From contig JAMPHF010000002.1 in the NCBI GenBank assembly GCA_023663525.1, forward strand, positions 604,118-668,117: a stretch of 64,000 nt of DNA, in the 5' to 3' direction. Below, piece by piece: positions 8,586-17,478 of the stretch (position 1 is the stretch's first letter; each line of letters begins with the position of its first letter). The stretch comes from Bacteroides sp. GTDB lineage: Bacteria > Bacteroidota > Bacteroidia > Bacteroidales > Muribaculaceae. Below the pieces are notes generated by a model. That model was not told the DNA's origin. It did no database searches and worked only from the letters and a program-made list of their open reading frames with translations. The translations under genes and the position numbers were made by a program.

Positions 8586-10073
8586 ATGTCAGGAATTAAG
8601 TCTCTTGCAAAGGATACTGCCATCTATGGGTTGAGCAGTATCATTGGACGATTTCTCAATTGGTGTCTCGTGCCGCTCTACACTCAGGTGTTCCCATCAT
8701 CGGAGTATGGAGTTGTGAGCTATATTTATGCAGTCGTTGCGCTCGCCCTCATCGTGCTGACCTATGGTATGGAGACGGGCTTCTTCCGTTTTGCCAACCA
8801 CGAGCGTTACAAAGATCCGATGGAGGTCTATTCGACATCGCTCATCTCGCTCGCCGTCAGCTCGACTGCATTCCTCATCCTCGTGATGGTGTTCATCAGA
8901 CCGATCTCGGCAGCCATGCACTCGTCGATGCATGAATCGTATGTGGCAATGATGGCTGTAGCGGTGGCGTGTGATGCTTTCACGGCGTTGCCGTTTTCCT
9001 ATCTGCGCTTCCGCAAACGCCCGATGCGCTTTGCCTCGCTGCGTTTGGTCAACATCGGTCTGAACATTGCGCTCAACTTGTTTTTTATTCTAATCTGCCC
9101 GTGGTTATGGACTCAGGCACCCGGGTGGATTGCATGGTTCTATGATCCGGATTTCGGCATTGGCTACATATTCCTTGCCAATATGGTGACATCGGTCATC
9201 AACGTTGTCCTTCTCCTTCCAGAACTTCATGGATTCCCTTACAAGTTCAACCCTGCCTTGTGGCGTGAGATGCTGGTCTATTCCGCGCCTCTGCTCGTCC
9301 TCGGGTTGGCGGGAGTTATGAATCAGACGCTCTACTCAATCCTTTTCCCGGTGCTTTATCCCGACAAGACTGAAGCCATGTCGCAGCTCGGTATTTATGG
9401 AGCTAATTTGAAGATTGCCATTGTGATGGTGATGTTTATCCAGGCATTCCGCTTCGCCTATGAGCCGTTTATCTTCGCGCGTGCCAAGGAGCGGGGCGAC
9501 GGTCAGTTGCAAAGCTATGCGGATGCGATGAAATATTTTGTCATCTTCGCGATGATCATCTTCCTCGCAGTGATGTTCTATCTCGATATTCTGCGCCATT
9601 TCATAGCCGAGAGCTATTTCAGCGGTTTGAAGGTCGTGCCGATAGTGATGGTCGCGGAGTTCTTCTTCGGAGTATTTTTCAACCTGTCGTTGTGGTACAA
9701 GCTGACCGATAAGACTGCATGGGGGATGTGGTTTTCGCTCATGGGGCTTGCAGTGACGATAGTCCTCAACGTCCTTCTCGTGCCGCGCTGGGGCTACATG
9801 GGTTGTGCGTGGGCTTCGTTTGCATGCTACGGTTCGATGATGGTTGTCAGCTACGCAGTCGGGCAGGTGAAATATCCCATCCGCTATGGCGTGGGCAGAC
9901 TTCTGTTCTATTTCGCAAGTGCGATGGTGCTGTGGGTGTTCGCCGAGTTGATTGCTTTCGGTCATCGTCCGTGGCTCAACATGATCATCCGCACACCACT
10001 TTTGATAGCCTATGTGGTAATGGCAATGAGGATAGAACACATCAGTCTGCGGGACCTCCTTCCCCGCAGGTAG
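8586..10073 (+). CDS. Polysaccharide/lipid-linked oligosaccharide flippase (MOP superfamily)
   Basis: 495 residues with 12-14 predicted membrane helices. It opens SGIKSLAKDTAIYGLSSIIGRFLNWCLVPLYTQVF, the usual start of Wzx/RfbX-like flippases. Likely moves an undecaprenyl-linked glycan across the inner membrane for capsule, O-antigen or surface glycan. No glycosyltransferases sit beside it, so it is a stand-alone copy. It starts 28 bp after ruvB and may share its transcript. A short GC hairpin (CTGCGGG 10047-10053 with CCCGCAG 10063-10069) covers the stop region. Confidence 0.88.
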   Translation: MSGIKSLAKDTAIYGLSSIIGRFLNWCLVPLYTQVFPSSEYGVVSYIYAVVALALIVLTYGMETGFFRFANHERYKDPMEVYSTSLISLAVSSTAFLILVMVFIRPISAAMHSSMHESYVAMMAVAVACDAFTALPFSYLRFRKRPMRFASLRLVNIGLNIALNLFFILICPWLWTQAPGWIAWFYDPDFGIGYIFLANMVTSVINVVLLLPELHGFPYKFNPALWREMLVYSAPLLVLGLAGVMNQTLYSILFPVLYPDKTEAMSQLGIYGANLKIAIVMVMFIQAFRFAYEPFIFARAKERGDGQLQSYADAMKYFVIFAMIIFLAVMFYLDILRHFIAESYFSGLKVVPIVMVAEFFFGVFFNLSLWYKLTDKTAWGMWFSLMGLAVTIVLNVLLVPRWGYMGCAWASFACYGSMMVVSYAVGQVKYPIRYGVGRLLFYFASAMVLWVFAELIAFGHRPWLNMIIRTPLLIAYVVMAMRIEHISLRDLLPRR

Positions 10074-10136
10074 TCGTTAGCTATTAGTCATCGGTCAGTC
10101 AGCTATTAGCTGTTGTTTAGTGGAAGTCAGTCTGTT

Positions 10137-10172
10137 GTAGGGACTGCGGATGCGCGTATGCCGGATAGAGCT
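10137..10172. repeat. Family D fragment
   Basis: GTAGGGACTGCGGATGCGCG and the following TATGCCGG resemble the GGACGCGCGGAAGCGCG element near 60047, apparently a single arm. The preceding 10070-10130 has GTTAGCTATTAGTC-like short repeats. Confidence 0.35.
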
Positions 10173-10228
10173 GTCATCATGCTTGTCGAATACAGGTATA
10201 CTCCTGATAAAATTAACACTGTAAGATT

Positions 10229-10259
10229 TTGGCTAATAAGATAAGATTTAATACTTTTG
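10229..10259 (+). promoter_or_regulatory. Promoter of the secreted repeat protein gene
   Basis: TTG 10229-10231, 20-bp spacer, TACTTTTG 10252-10259; transcription would begin near 10266, leaving a leader of about 50 nt. Confidence 0.75.
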
Positions 10260-10317
10260 TCATATCTGACATCACAAATAAATTTTTAATCTTGCAACAT
10301 CTTAATAATTAAAGAGA

Positions 10318-12192
10318 ATGAATACATTCAAAACATTAGTGCTTGCCTGTATGATGGTATTATTATCAGCAACCATTAATACTGTCGATTCGCAAACTAT
10401 CCCGGTATCCCCTTTCGAAGGGTTGGGTACGGTAGAATATCCGTATATCATCGCTAATGCGGAGCAGCTTTCAAATTTAGCTTACTACGTGAATAATGGA
10501 AAGACCTATTCAGGTGTGTATTTCAGATTGTCCAATGACATTAATTTGAATCCGGGCGTGACGTTCAATCCCGATTTCACATATACATCTGTCGATGGAG
10601 CTGAACCGAAGCAGTGGACACCGATAGGGATTGGTATGCGTGGACAGCGTTTTTCGGGTCATTTTGACGGTAATGGTCATAAGATTAGCGGACTTTATCC
10701 CAAGGTTGTCAAGGGTGAGATGTATAATGGCGTTGTTAATGGTAATGATGCATATTATTTCTCAGGATTGTTTGGCGTTGTTGATGGAGGAAGTATTACG
10801 AATCTGACGATAGATAATTCCTTACTTCTGATTGAGGGTGACAGCCTTAAAGAGTGTTTTGAGGGAAATCCAATGAATATAGGTCTTGTTGCCGGATGCC
10901 TGAAAGGTGATATGTCAAATTGTAAGAACTATGGACATATTCTTGCTGAGAAGACAAATTCAACATACATTGGTGGACTTGTCGGTCTTCTAAATGGCAA
11001 TATTAATACATGTGAAAATCACGGAAATATCACCAATCGTGGTATGCCTGAATGGGATTATTACAATTCCAACTGTCTTGGTGGAGTGTTTGGCTCCGGC
11101 GGCGGTGATACGATTGAAAGCCTCCTTAACACCGGCTCAATCAGAACTGAAAAGGGACCTGCCATTGAAAATGGTGGTACGAATATGTGCGGTGGTATCG
11201 CACATAGTATACGTACAGAATATAGCGTTAAAAATCTTGTCAATGAAGGAAATATCTATAATGGTAGTGGTATCGCCATAGGTCTTATAGCTGACAGTCT
11301 TGTATCTATGTGCAACAAGGGTTGCATATTTAATGGCTGCGGAATTGCGAAGAGTGCTGATGCTCATGTCTTGTCAGGTTTTTGCAATGAAGGCGATGTA
11401 AGCGCGGAATCAGCGTATACGTCACATATCGCAGGGTTGGTTTCTTTGGTATATTACTTTAGTAATCGATATGGTATCCACAATATAGAGAACTGTTGGA
11501 ACACAGGATCTGTAACCCATGCACGAAATTATGCCGCAGGATTATTTGTAACATTGGATAACGAGAGTCAGTTTGATTCTAAAACAGATAATAATTGGGT
11601 CGTTGAGAAATCCTTTAACATTGGTAAAATCACTTCCGGATCATCCGCTTACGGTTTGATGTGCTGGGGACCGGAAAAGTTGTTTAATTGTTACAATTCC
11701 GGTCTGTTGACAGGTGATGTAACCGAAGCTTTAGGCTCCAACGTTGATGAATTGGAGAATTGTTTTAACTATGAATATAAGGAATATAGAGATAGTGTAG
11801 GATGGGAAGGTCTGTATGTGTATGCAGATTTTGTATTCAGTAATGCTAAGGCATATAAAAATATTTTCTATCTCGCGCCGGAAAGCTCTGATGTGACGAA
11901 ACCAAACATGGGTATTGCCATGAGTGCTGCAGATTTTGCAAACGGTAAGGTGCTTGCAGCCTTGAATGCCGGACAGGAAAAATCTCCGTGGTATCAGAAC
12001 GCAACTGACCGCTATCCTAAGTTGAGTGAGGTGGACGACACGATGTCTGCACTCACAAGTCCGGTTATAGATAGAGTCACTGATAATGACGGTCGTATAT
12101 ATGACATGCTCGGACGTTATGTAGGTTCTGATCCGACCGTGCTTCCTATGGGACTTTATATAAAGAATGGCAAGAAGTTTATTGTGCGATAA
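10318..12192 (+). CDS. Large secreted repeat (GLUG-like) surface protein
   Basis: 624 residues with an N-terminal signal peptide (hydrophobic 6-24, cut near SQT). The body is a run of irregular repeats of the type CKNYGHI...YIGGLVG, CENHGNI, NCWNTGSV...YAAGLF, resembling the GLUG/right-handed beta-helix repeats of surface-exposed Bacteroidetes proteins. The C-terminus (RIYDMLGRYVG, then PMGLYIKNGKKFIVR) looks like the short sorting-type tail also seen in the protein at 59102. The gene is AT-rich and uses many A/T-ending codons compared with its neighbours. No catalytic motif. Adhesin or glycan-binding role is a guess. Confidence 0.7.
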   Translation: MNTFKTLVLACMMVLLSATINTVDSQTIPVSPFEGLGTVEYPYIIANAEQLSNLAYYVNNGKTYSGVYFRLSNDINLNPGVTFNPDFTYTSVDGAEPKQWTPIGIGMRGQRFSGHFDGNGHKISGLYPKVVKGEMYNGVVNGNDAYYFSGLFGVVDGGSITNLTIDNSLLLIEGDSLKECFEGNPMNIGLVAGCLKGDMSNCKNYGHILAEKTNSTYIGGLVGLLNGNINTCENHGNITNRGMPEWDYYNSNCLGGVFGSGGGDTIESLLNTGSIRTEKGPAIENGGTNMCGGIAHSIRTEYSVKNLVNEGNIYNGSGIAIGLIADSLVSMCNKGCIFNGCGIAKSADAHVLSGFCNEGDVSAESAYTSHIAGLVSLVYYFSNRYGIHNIENCWNTGSVTHARNYAAGLFVTLDNESQFDSKTDNNWVVEKSFNIGKITSGSSAYGLMCWGPEKLFNCYNSGLLTGDVTEALGSNVDELENCFNYEYKEYRDSVGWEGLYVYADFVFSNAKAYKNIFYLAPESSDVTKPNMGIAMSAADFANGKVLAALNAGQEKSPWYQNATDRYPKLSEVDDTMSALTSPVIDRVTDNDGRIYDMLGRYVGSDPTVLPMGLYIKNGKKFIVR

Positions 12193-12214
12193 ATAGGTTA
12201 CCCTGCAGAATCTG

Positions 12215-12757
12215 ATGGATACTATTTTTCTGATTGGCTACATGGGGAGTGGGAAGTCCACTCTCGGTAAGGCTTTGGCGCAGAGGTGTGAGGTGGAGTT
12301 CGTGGATTTGGACGATTACATCGAAGCCCGCGCCGGAAAGAAGATTCGTGAGATCTTCGCTGAGGACGGCGAGGCTGCTTTCCGTGACCTTGAACGGCGT
12401 ATGCTGCTTGAGGTCAGTGGTAAGAGGAATGCCATAGTGGCATGCGGCGGGGGGACACCATGCTTCGGCGACAATATGGGGCTGATGAATGCGCGGGGTG
12501 TGACGGTTTTGTTGCAGACTTCCCACGACCGGCTGTTCGAGCGACTGAAGCGCGGGCGGTGGAAGCGTCCGCTGATTGCGAATCTGAGTGATGAGGAACT
12601 TGACGGGTTCATCAGCGGACAGCTCGCAAAACGTATGCCTTTCTACTCGAAGTCGGCTGAGGTGTTTGACTCGACTCTCCTTGAGGATGAGAATCAGGTC
12701 GAGGACAAATGCGAGGCTTTCATCACACGTTTCAACCTTCCCCGAAAGAAAAAATGA
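12215..12757 (+). CDS. aroK: Shikimate kinase
   Basis: 180 residues. Phosphorylates shikimate at O3 with ATP in aromatic amino acid synthesis. Walker A GYMGSGKST at residues 8-16, shikimate-binding DLDDYIEARAGKKIREIFAEDGEAAFRDLE (Asp and Arg residues as in the family), CGGGTP at 77-82, and the lid RGRWKRPL. The stop overlaps the start of the next gene by ATGA, so the two are translationally coupled. Confidence 0.95.
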   Translation: MDTIFLIGYMGSGKSTLGKALAQRCEVEFVDLDDYIEARAGKKIREIFAEDGEAAFRDLERRMLLEVSGKRNAIVACGGGTPCFGDNMGLMNARGVTVLLQTSHDRLFERLKRGRWKRPLIANLSDEELDGFISGQLAKRMPFYSKSAEVFDSTLLEDENQVEDKCEAFITRFNLPRKKK

Positions 12758-13935
12758 CCAAAGATATTCCAACCCCTGAAGAACAGGCCCAGGCCACTAT
12801 GACCGGTCGCCGTGGATTCACGATAGGTCTGCCTGCGTGCAACGCTTCATCGGAGCGGCGTTTTCCTCTCACCCCTGAGGCTGCAGGGCAACTGATTGAG
12901 CGCGGTTTTAGAGTGAGGATGCAGGAGAATGCTGCTGCATGTATCAATTATGCCGATGCGAGCTACATGCGTGTCGGAGTCGAGATTGTGACCCGGGAGG
13001 AGACGTTGCGCTGCGACATTGTGGTGCATCTCGCGCCTCTCACCGCTTCCGATGTCCGCAGGATGCGCCGAGGAGCCATGCTTCTGACCCTGCTCAGACC
13101 GGAGGATCAGGACGCAGAGACAGTCAGGGAGCTTCTGCGCCGTCACATCATAGCGATAGCGGTCGATTTGATTGAGGATTCGCGAGGCTGCACACCGTTT
13201 GCCGACATACTTGCTGAGATTGATGGCCGCGCATCGGTGGCCATGGCCTCGTCGCTGCTCGCCGACCCTGCGCGTGGCAAGGGGATACTCCTTGGAGGTG
13301 TGGCGGGGATAATTCCGTGTGAGACTCTTATCATCGGATCCGGCATAGCCGCCTGTGCCGCCGCCCGCTCTGCTGTGGGGCTTGGTTCGACTGTCAGGAT
13401 GTATGACAACGATGTCTATTCCCTGCGCCGTGCGCAGCAGGAGCTTGGTCCGTGGGTCATTACTTCTACGCTTCATCCCCACACTCTTGAAAATGCCCTG
13501 CGGAGTGCCGATGTGGTTATTGTGACCCCGACCCGCGATCCTTTTGCTGTCGGGTCGGAATTGACCGGCGTGATGAAGCGTGGCGTGCTTGCCTTTGACA
13601 TAGCCTCGCCTACGGGGGCGGCATTCCCGTCAATGTCGGCGGTCGATCTTGCGGGGGCAATGTCAAAAGCTCCCACGGTGAGTGCGGGCGCACGTATCTG
13701 CTACACACATGCCGGGTGTGCGGTAGCGAGGACGGCAGCAATGGCTCTGAGCAATACGTTTCTGACACTCATGAACTCCATAGTCAGTTGCGAGGGGGTC
13801 AACAATGCCCTGAAACTCCTGCCGGGGATGCAGAAAGCCACTTTCACATTCTTCGGGCGCATTGTCAATCCGCTTGTCGCCAAAGCTGTCGGGATGAGAA
13901 GCGTTGACATCAGTATATATCTCACGCTTTCCTGA
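12754..13935 (+). CDS. Divergent alanine dehydrogenase/PNT-like protein
   Basis: 393 residues with the two-domain layout of alanine dehydrogenase and the transhydrogenase alpha subunit: N-terminal FTIGLPACNASSERRFPLTPEAAGQLIERGFRVRM and a Rossmann domain CETLIIGSGIAACAAARSAVGLGSTVRMYDND. The residues that bind substrate in true AlaDH appear changed: the usual VKVKEP stretch reads VVHLAP, and the YxH-type segment reads LLTLLRPED. So it is probably not an alanine dehydrogenase, although the dinucleotide site is intact. ATG 12754 overlaps the aroK stop. Function unknown; linkage to aroK may be only operonic. Confidence 0.7.
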   Translation: MTKDIPTPEEQAQATMTGRRGFTIGLPACNASSERRFPLTPEAAGQLIERGFRVRMQENAAACINYADASYMRVGVEIVTREETLRCDIVVHLAPLTASDVRRMRRGAMLLTLLRPEDQDAETVRELLRRHIIAIAVDLIEDSRGCTPFADILAEIDGRASVAMASSLLADPARGKGILLGGVAGIIPCETLIIGSGIAACAAARSAVGLGSTVRMYDNDVYSLRRAQQELGPWVITSTLHPHTLENALRSADVVIVTPTRDPFAVGSELTGVMKRGVLAFDIASPTGAAFPSMSAVDLAGAMSKAPTVSAGARICYTHAGCAVARTAAMALSNTFLTLMNSIVSCEGVNNALKLLPGMQKATFTFFGRIVNPLVAKAVGMRSVDISIYLTLS

Positions 13936-13967
13936 TTGTTCATCATCATAATCTCTTATCACATATC

Positions 13968-14612
13968 ATGTCACAGAGAAGGAAATTTTACGTCGTATGG
14001 AACGGCTATGCCACCGGGGTTTTCGATTCCTGGGAGGAATGTCAGCTTCAGGTCAAGGGCTATCCGGATGCGAAATTCAAGAGTTTTGACTCGCAGGAGG
14101 ATGCCATAGCTGCCTATCGCGGCGATCCTGCCGAGCAGCTCGATCTTCTCAAGGCTATTGCCAAGGGTCCTGCGGAGAGGGTCAATTATGAGGCTATTCC
14201 GGAGATAAAGCTCGATGCGCTTGCCGTTGATGCTGCGTGCAGTCATAATCCCGGTCCTGTGGAGTATCAGGGTGTGTGGGTGCGCACCGGCGAGAGGATT
14301 TTTCGGGTAGGACCGCTTGAGGGTGGCACGAATAATATAGGTGAATATCTTGCGCTTGTCCACGGACTCGCGCTCCTCCACAGACAGGGGCAATATTACA
14401 CGCCAATCTACACTGACTCGCGGACGGCACGCTCGTGGGTGCGTAACCGTCAGCCAAAGACGAGCGTGCAGCCAAACGGTCGCAATGCCCAATTGTTTGA
14501 GATGCTTACCCGCGCTACGACATGGCTTCAGTCACATGAGATTACTAATCCCATACTGACATGGAACACCCCTGAATGGGGCGAAATCCCCGCCGACTTC
14601 GGGCGGAAATAA
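13968..14612 (+). CDS. rnhA: Ribonuclease HI with N-terminal viroplasmin domain
   Basis: 214 residues. The N-terminal RKFYVVWNGYATGVFDSWEECQLQVKGYPDAKFKSF is the caulimovirus viroplasmin/RNase H hybrid-binding domain. The catalytic domain shows LAVDAACSHNPGPVEYQGV (Asp), NNIGEYLALVHGL (Glu) and PIYTDSRTARSWV (Asp), with a late Asp in EIPADFG. It cuts RNA in RNA-DNA hybrids. It follows the AlaDH-like gene by 32 bp in the same direction. Confidence 0.93.
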   Translation: MSQRRKFYVVWNGYATGVFDSWEECQLQVKGYPDAKFKSFDSQEDAIAAYRGDPAEQLDLLKAIAKGPAERVNYEAIPEIKLDALAVDAACSHNPGPVEYQGVWVRTGERIFRVGPLEGGTNNIGEYLALVHGLALLHRQGQYYTPIYTDSRTARSWVRNRQPKTSVQPNGRNAQLFEMLTRATTWLQSHEITNPILTWNTPEWGEIPADFGRK

Positions 14613-14647
14613 CAGTCAATGCCGGGAAAGGTGTCATCTTGGCTGAA

Positions 14648-14884
14648 AATGGAACAGAAGAATAAGAAGAAGCATAAGGTACAAGAGGATTTCAGTTGTT
14701 TTCAACCAATTAGTTGGTTTAATAATCAGCCATTAACCTAACTGAAAATAAAATGATTATCCTCACCATTACCTATATATAACATCCTGACGGATGCCAT
14801 ACAATACCTATGGGTAAGGTTACGGCTACCCATAAAATAATTCTGTTCCTTATGCACCTTATGTCCTTATGTGTCCTTTTATGC
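14648..14884. repeat. Family C inverted repeat
   Basis: Purine-rich left arm GGAACAGAAGAATAAG (from about 14648) and pyrimidine-rich right arm CTGTTCCTTATGC (from about 14843), extending through TTATGTCCTTATGTGTCC to 14875. The core between is AT-rich with a palindromic AACCAATTAGTTGGTT. It lies between convergent genes, so a two-way transcription stop is a plausible function. Confidence 0.55.
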
Positions 14885-14890
14885 CGAAAT

Positions 14891-16066
14891 CTAACGACTG
14901 ACTGCCAAAGGCTTTTTTGCCGAGAAATAGCGGATGATCAGGGAGGTGCAGAAATAGAGGGCGGTGAGGAGCCATAGACCACGATAGTAGCTGCCGATTT
15001 CGTGGATGTTTGCACCGTTGCTCCCTATATGGATAAGAGCCTCCATGCCGAGAGTCGAGGGGATGAGGTCGGAAACCATGCGCCAGAACGGATTGAAGGC
15101 GTAGCGTGGCCATGTCAGACCGGATAGGAACAGGAAAACGAGCGAAGTGAAGACAATGACAAGAAGGCAGGTCTCACGTTCGCGGACAAAGACCTGAATA
15201 GTCTGCCCGAGGAAGGTAGTGGCGAGGAGCATTATGAATACCGTAGGCATGAGGTCGCGGAATGCTCCAACATGTGGGAGGGAGAAGATGGCAGGGATGA
15301 TCTCAAGGATGTAGTAGCTCAGAGGAAGATAGATCATCATGTAGCATAGCGATTTGCCGAGGACGGTGGCAAGCGGTCCCGCATCATAGTCGAGAGGATC
15401 AACGAAACCGTTGCGTCTGCGTCGGTCACGTGAAGTCCCTGAAATCATTGTGATACCGAGCAGGAGACTCTGCTGAAGTATGAGAACCACGACTCCTGGC
15501 ATGACGAACGATGCAAAACCTTGGGTGACGTCACCGAGAAAGTTTGCCTGAGTATTGACGGGCAGTCCCGTGATAGAGCTTGTGATGAGTCCACCTTTCG
15601 CAAGACGGTCGGAGGTGATGCGCAACGTCTCGTTCATCTGTACGTCGGTGATTGAAAAGAGATATTGACGGTAGCGGATGAGGAGTGACACATCGGAGTA
15701 GAACGTGGCCACCGCCTGTTCGCCGCGTCCGATACGTGTGGCATAATCGGCGGGGATTTGGACAATGCCGTAGCATTTTTTCTCATGCCATGCGCGCTTT
15801 GCTTCGCTCATGTCGGCGGCATAGCCGATGATGTTTATTGATTGCGTAGCTCCCAGTTCACGCACGAGTTCACGGCTCTCCGCTGAGCGTGAATCATCGA
15901 CCACAACAGTATCGATTTTCTTGACAACCTCAGGATTGTAGATGAGGGTGTAGACTATCGGATAGGCGAGTGGAAGTCCGAAGAAAAAGAGAAGTACGCC
16001 AATGTCTGTAAAGACAAGGCGTGTCTCGCGTCGCCAGACGTTGTATAATTGTTTGAACCAGGTCAT
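14891..16066 (-). CDS. ABC-2 type export permease
   Basis: 391 residues with one N-terminal membrane helix (about 20-43), a long extracytoplasmic domain, and five C-terminal helices (from about 185 on), the YhiI/YbhR-like plan of type 2 ABC exporter subunits. It is the last gene of a four-gene minus-strand unit, TolC - HlyD - permease - permease. No ATP-binding subunit is encoded in the unit. Confidence 0.85.
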   Translation of the reverse strand: MTWFKQLYNVWRRETRLVFTDIGVLLFFFGLPLAYPIVYTLIYNPEVVKKIDTVVVDDSRSAESRELVRELGATQSINIIGYAADMSEAKRAWHEKKCYGIVQIPADYATRIGRGEQAVATFYSDVSLLIRYRQYLFSITDVQMNETLRITSDRLAKGGLITSSITGLPVNTQANFLGDVTQGFASFVMPGVVVLILQQSLLLGITMISGTSRDRRRRNGFVDPLDYDAGPLATVLGKSLCYMMIYLPLSYYILEIIPAIFSLPHVGAFRDLMPTVFIMLLATTFLGQTIQVFVRERETCLLVIVFTSLVFLFLSGLTWPRYAFNPFWRMVSDLIPSTLGMEALIHIGSNGANIHEIGSYYRGLWLLTALYFCTSLIIRYFSAKKPLAVSR

Positions 16067-16152
16067 TGGTTAGTCATTGATTGATTAGTCATTGGTCGTT
16101 GGTGGAGAGTTGAGAACTGAAAGTTGGAGAGAACCACCGCTTTCCACCGATT

Positions 16153-16192
16153 ATTATGCATTATGCATTATGCATTATGCATTGTGCATTAC
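16153..16192. repeat. Family B repeat, four TATGCAT units
   Basis: Tandem ATTATGCATT units directly after the stop of the 386-residue permease (the gene lies on the minus strand). An inverted copy lies at the gene's other end (17360-17405). Confidence 0.8.
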
Positions 16193-16194
16193 TC

Positions 16195-17355
16195 TCAGGG
16201 GACATATACCGGATGGGCGATATGCCGGGCGAGGCGGCGGAGTCCGATAGCGGGTAGGAGAGTGAACAGCAGGAGAGCTATGTAGTAAAAGCGCGAATAA
16301 TAGATAGGAATTCCGTTGAGAGCCTGGTCGATGTAGATCAGGAAATAATAGCGGATAGGGACGAGATAGGAGAAGATGGCAACTCCGCCATACATCTTGT
16401 CAACCGGAAATGAGAATCCGGCTATCGAGAAGCAAAGTATGCCGGTGAGCGACACAATACTCATGGCTATGCGGAGATTTGGGAGCATTTCGGTTATGAA
16501 GACTGCGAACCCCTGACAGGCCATGACGAGGAGCAGCATGGCGAGTATGATATGGGGAAGGGGACAGTTGAGGGGAAAATGTTCATATCCGAACATAAGC
16601 GATTGGATGGTCACTCCGACAATGGTAAAGATTACAGTCTGCGGGAGCAGCTTCCCGGCAAGAGCTATCGCCATGTTGCCGCGTGCCATTGTGAGCCATT
16701 GGACGGATGTCGCCCGTTTCTGTTCCTCGCAGATACTGAACACGGTGACGAGCAGTATGACGAGTGCGAGAAGACACGGGATGAACGACTGGCTGAGGTA
16801 GATGGAGTAGTTGAGCCACGGATTGCCGATTGCAACCGAGCGGATGACCATGGGCTGGATTAGAGATGAGACTCCGTTTTCATCGGCTCCGAGGCTGACG
16901 AGGGTGTTCTTGACTATTCCGCCGCTCGTCGTGACGGCGATGGTCTTGAAGCCCTTGAACGTGAGCGATCCGGGGACGAAAATTGTCATGTTGGAATAGA
17001 ATGATAGGGTAGGGGTCTCGCCTGAGAGTGCCTTTTTCTGAAAATCGTCCGGGATGAGGAAGAAACCGAAGATCTCACCGCCGCGGATTTTCTCCATAGC
17101 CGCATGAAAACTCTCCTCGCCCTCTGAGATGTCGATAAGTTCAGTGGCGTTGAGTTCACGGGTTATTTTGCGGGATAGCGAACTGTGGTCGAGATTCACC
17201 ATCCCGACGGGTATCTTGAGGGGCAGCCCTTCGTTCATCAGATTGAGGAAGAAAAAGGTGCATCCGAGTGGCACAAGTATCATCATGAAGATGTAGATCT
17301 TGCGTGATGTCAACCTGCGCAACTCACGGCGAGCTATATTCAGTACACGACTCAT
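16195..17355 (-). CDS. ABC-2 type export permease (paralogue)
   Basis: 386 residues, same topology as the next permease: N-terminal helix (about 21-41), extracytoplasmic loop, C-terminal membrane half (six hydrophobic stretches from about 190). The pair would form a heterodimeric channel. It is bracketed by inverted family-B repeats at 16153 and 17360. Confidence 0.85.
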   Translation of the reverse strand: MSRVLNIARRELRRLTSRKIYIFMMILVPLGCTFFFLNLMNEGLPLKIPVGMVNLDHSSLSRKITRELNATELIDISEGEESFHAAMEKIRGGEIFGFFLIPDDFQKKALSGETPTLSFYSNMTIFVPGSLTFKGFKTIAVTTSGGIVKNTLVSLGADENGVSSLIQPMVIRSVAIGNPWLNYSIYLSQSFIPCLLALVILLVTVFSICEEQKRATSVQWLTMARGNMAIALAGKLLPQTVIFTIVGVTIQSLMFGYEHFPLNCPLPHIILAMLLLVMACQGFAVFITEMLPNLRIAMSIVSLTGILCFSIAGFSFPVDKMYGGVAIFSYLVPIRYYFLIYIDQALNGIPIYYSRFYYIALLLFTLLPAIGLRRLARHIAHPVYVP

Positions 17356-17359
17356 TTTC

Positions 17360-17405
17360 TTAATTCATAATGCATAACATAATGCACAATGCATAATTCA
17401 TAATA
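17360..17405. repeat. Family B repeat
   Basis: TAATTCATAATGCATAAC followed by ATAATGCACAATGCATAATTC, the reverse-complement orientation of the copy at 16153. Confidence 0.8.
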
Positions 17406-17478
17406 TTTTTGGAGGTAGGAGTCTGAATTTTGAGGCTTTTAAACCGCAATTCTCAAAATCGCAATTCCAGACTCCGGT

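Noticed and set aside
12709..12753. Longer start for the AlaDH-like protein
   Set aside because: The extension lies fully inside aroK; the ATGA overlap at 12754 is the natural coupled start.
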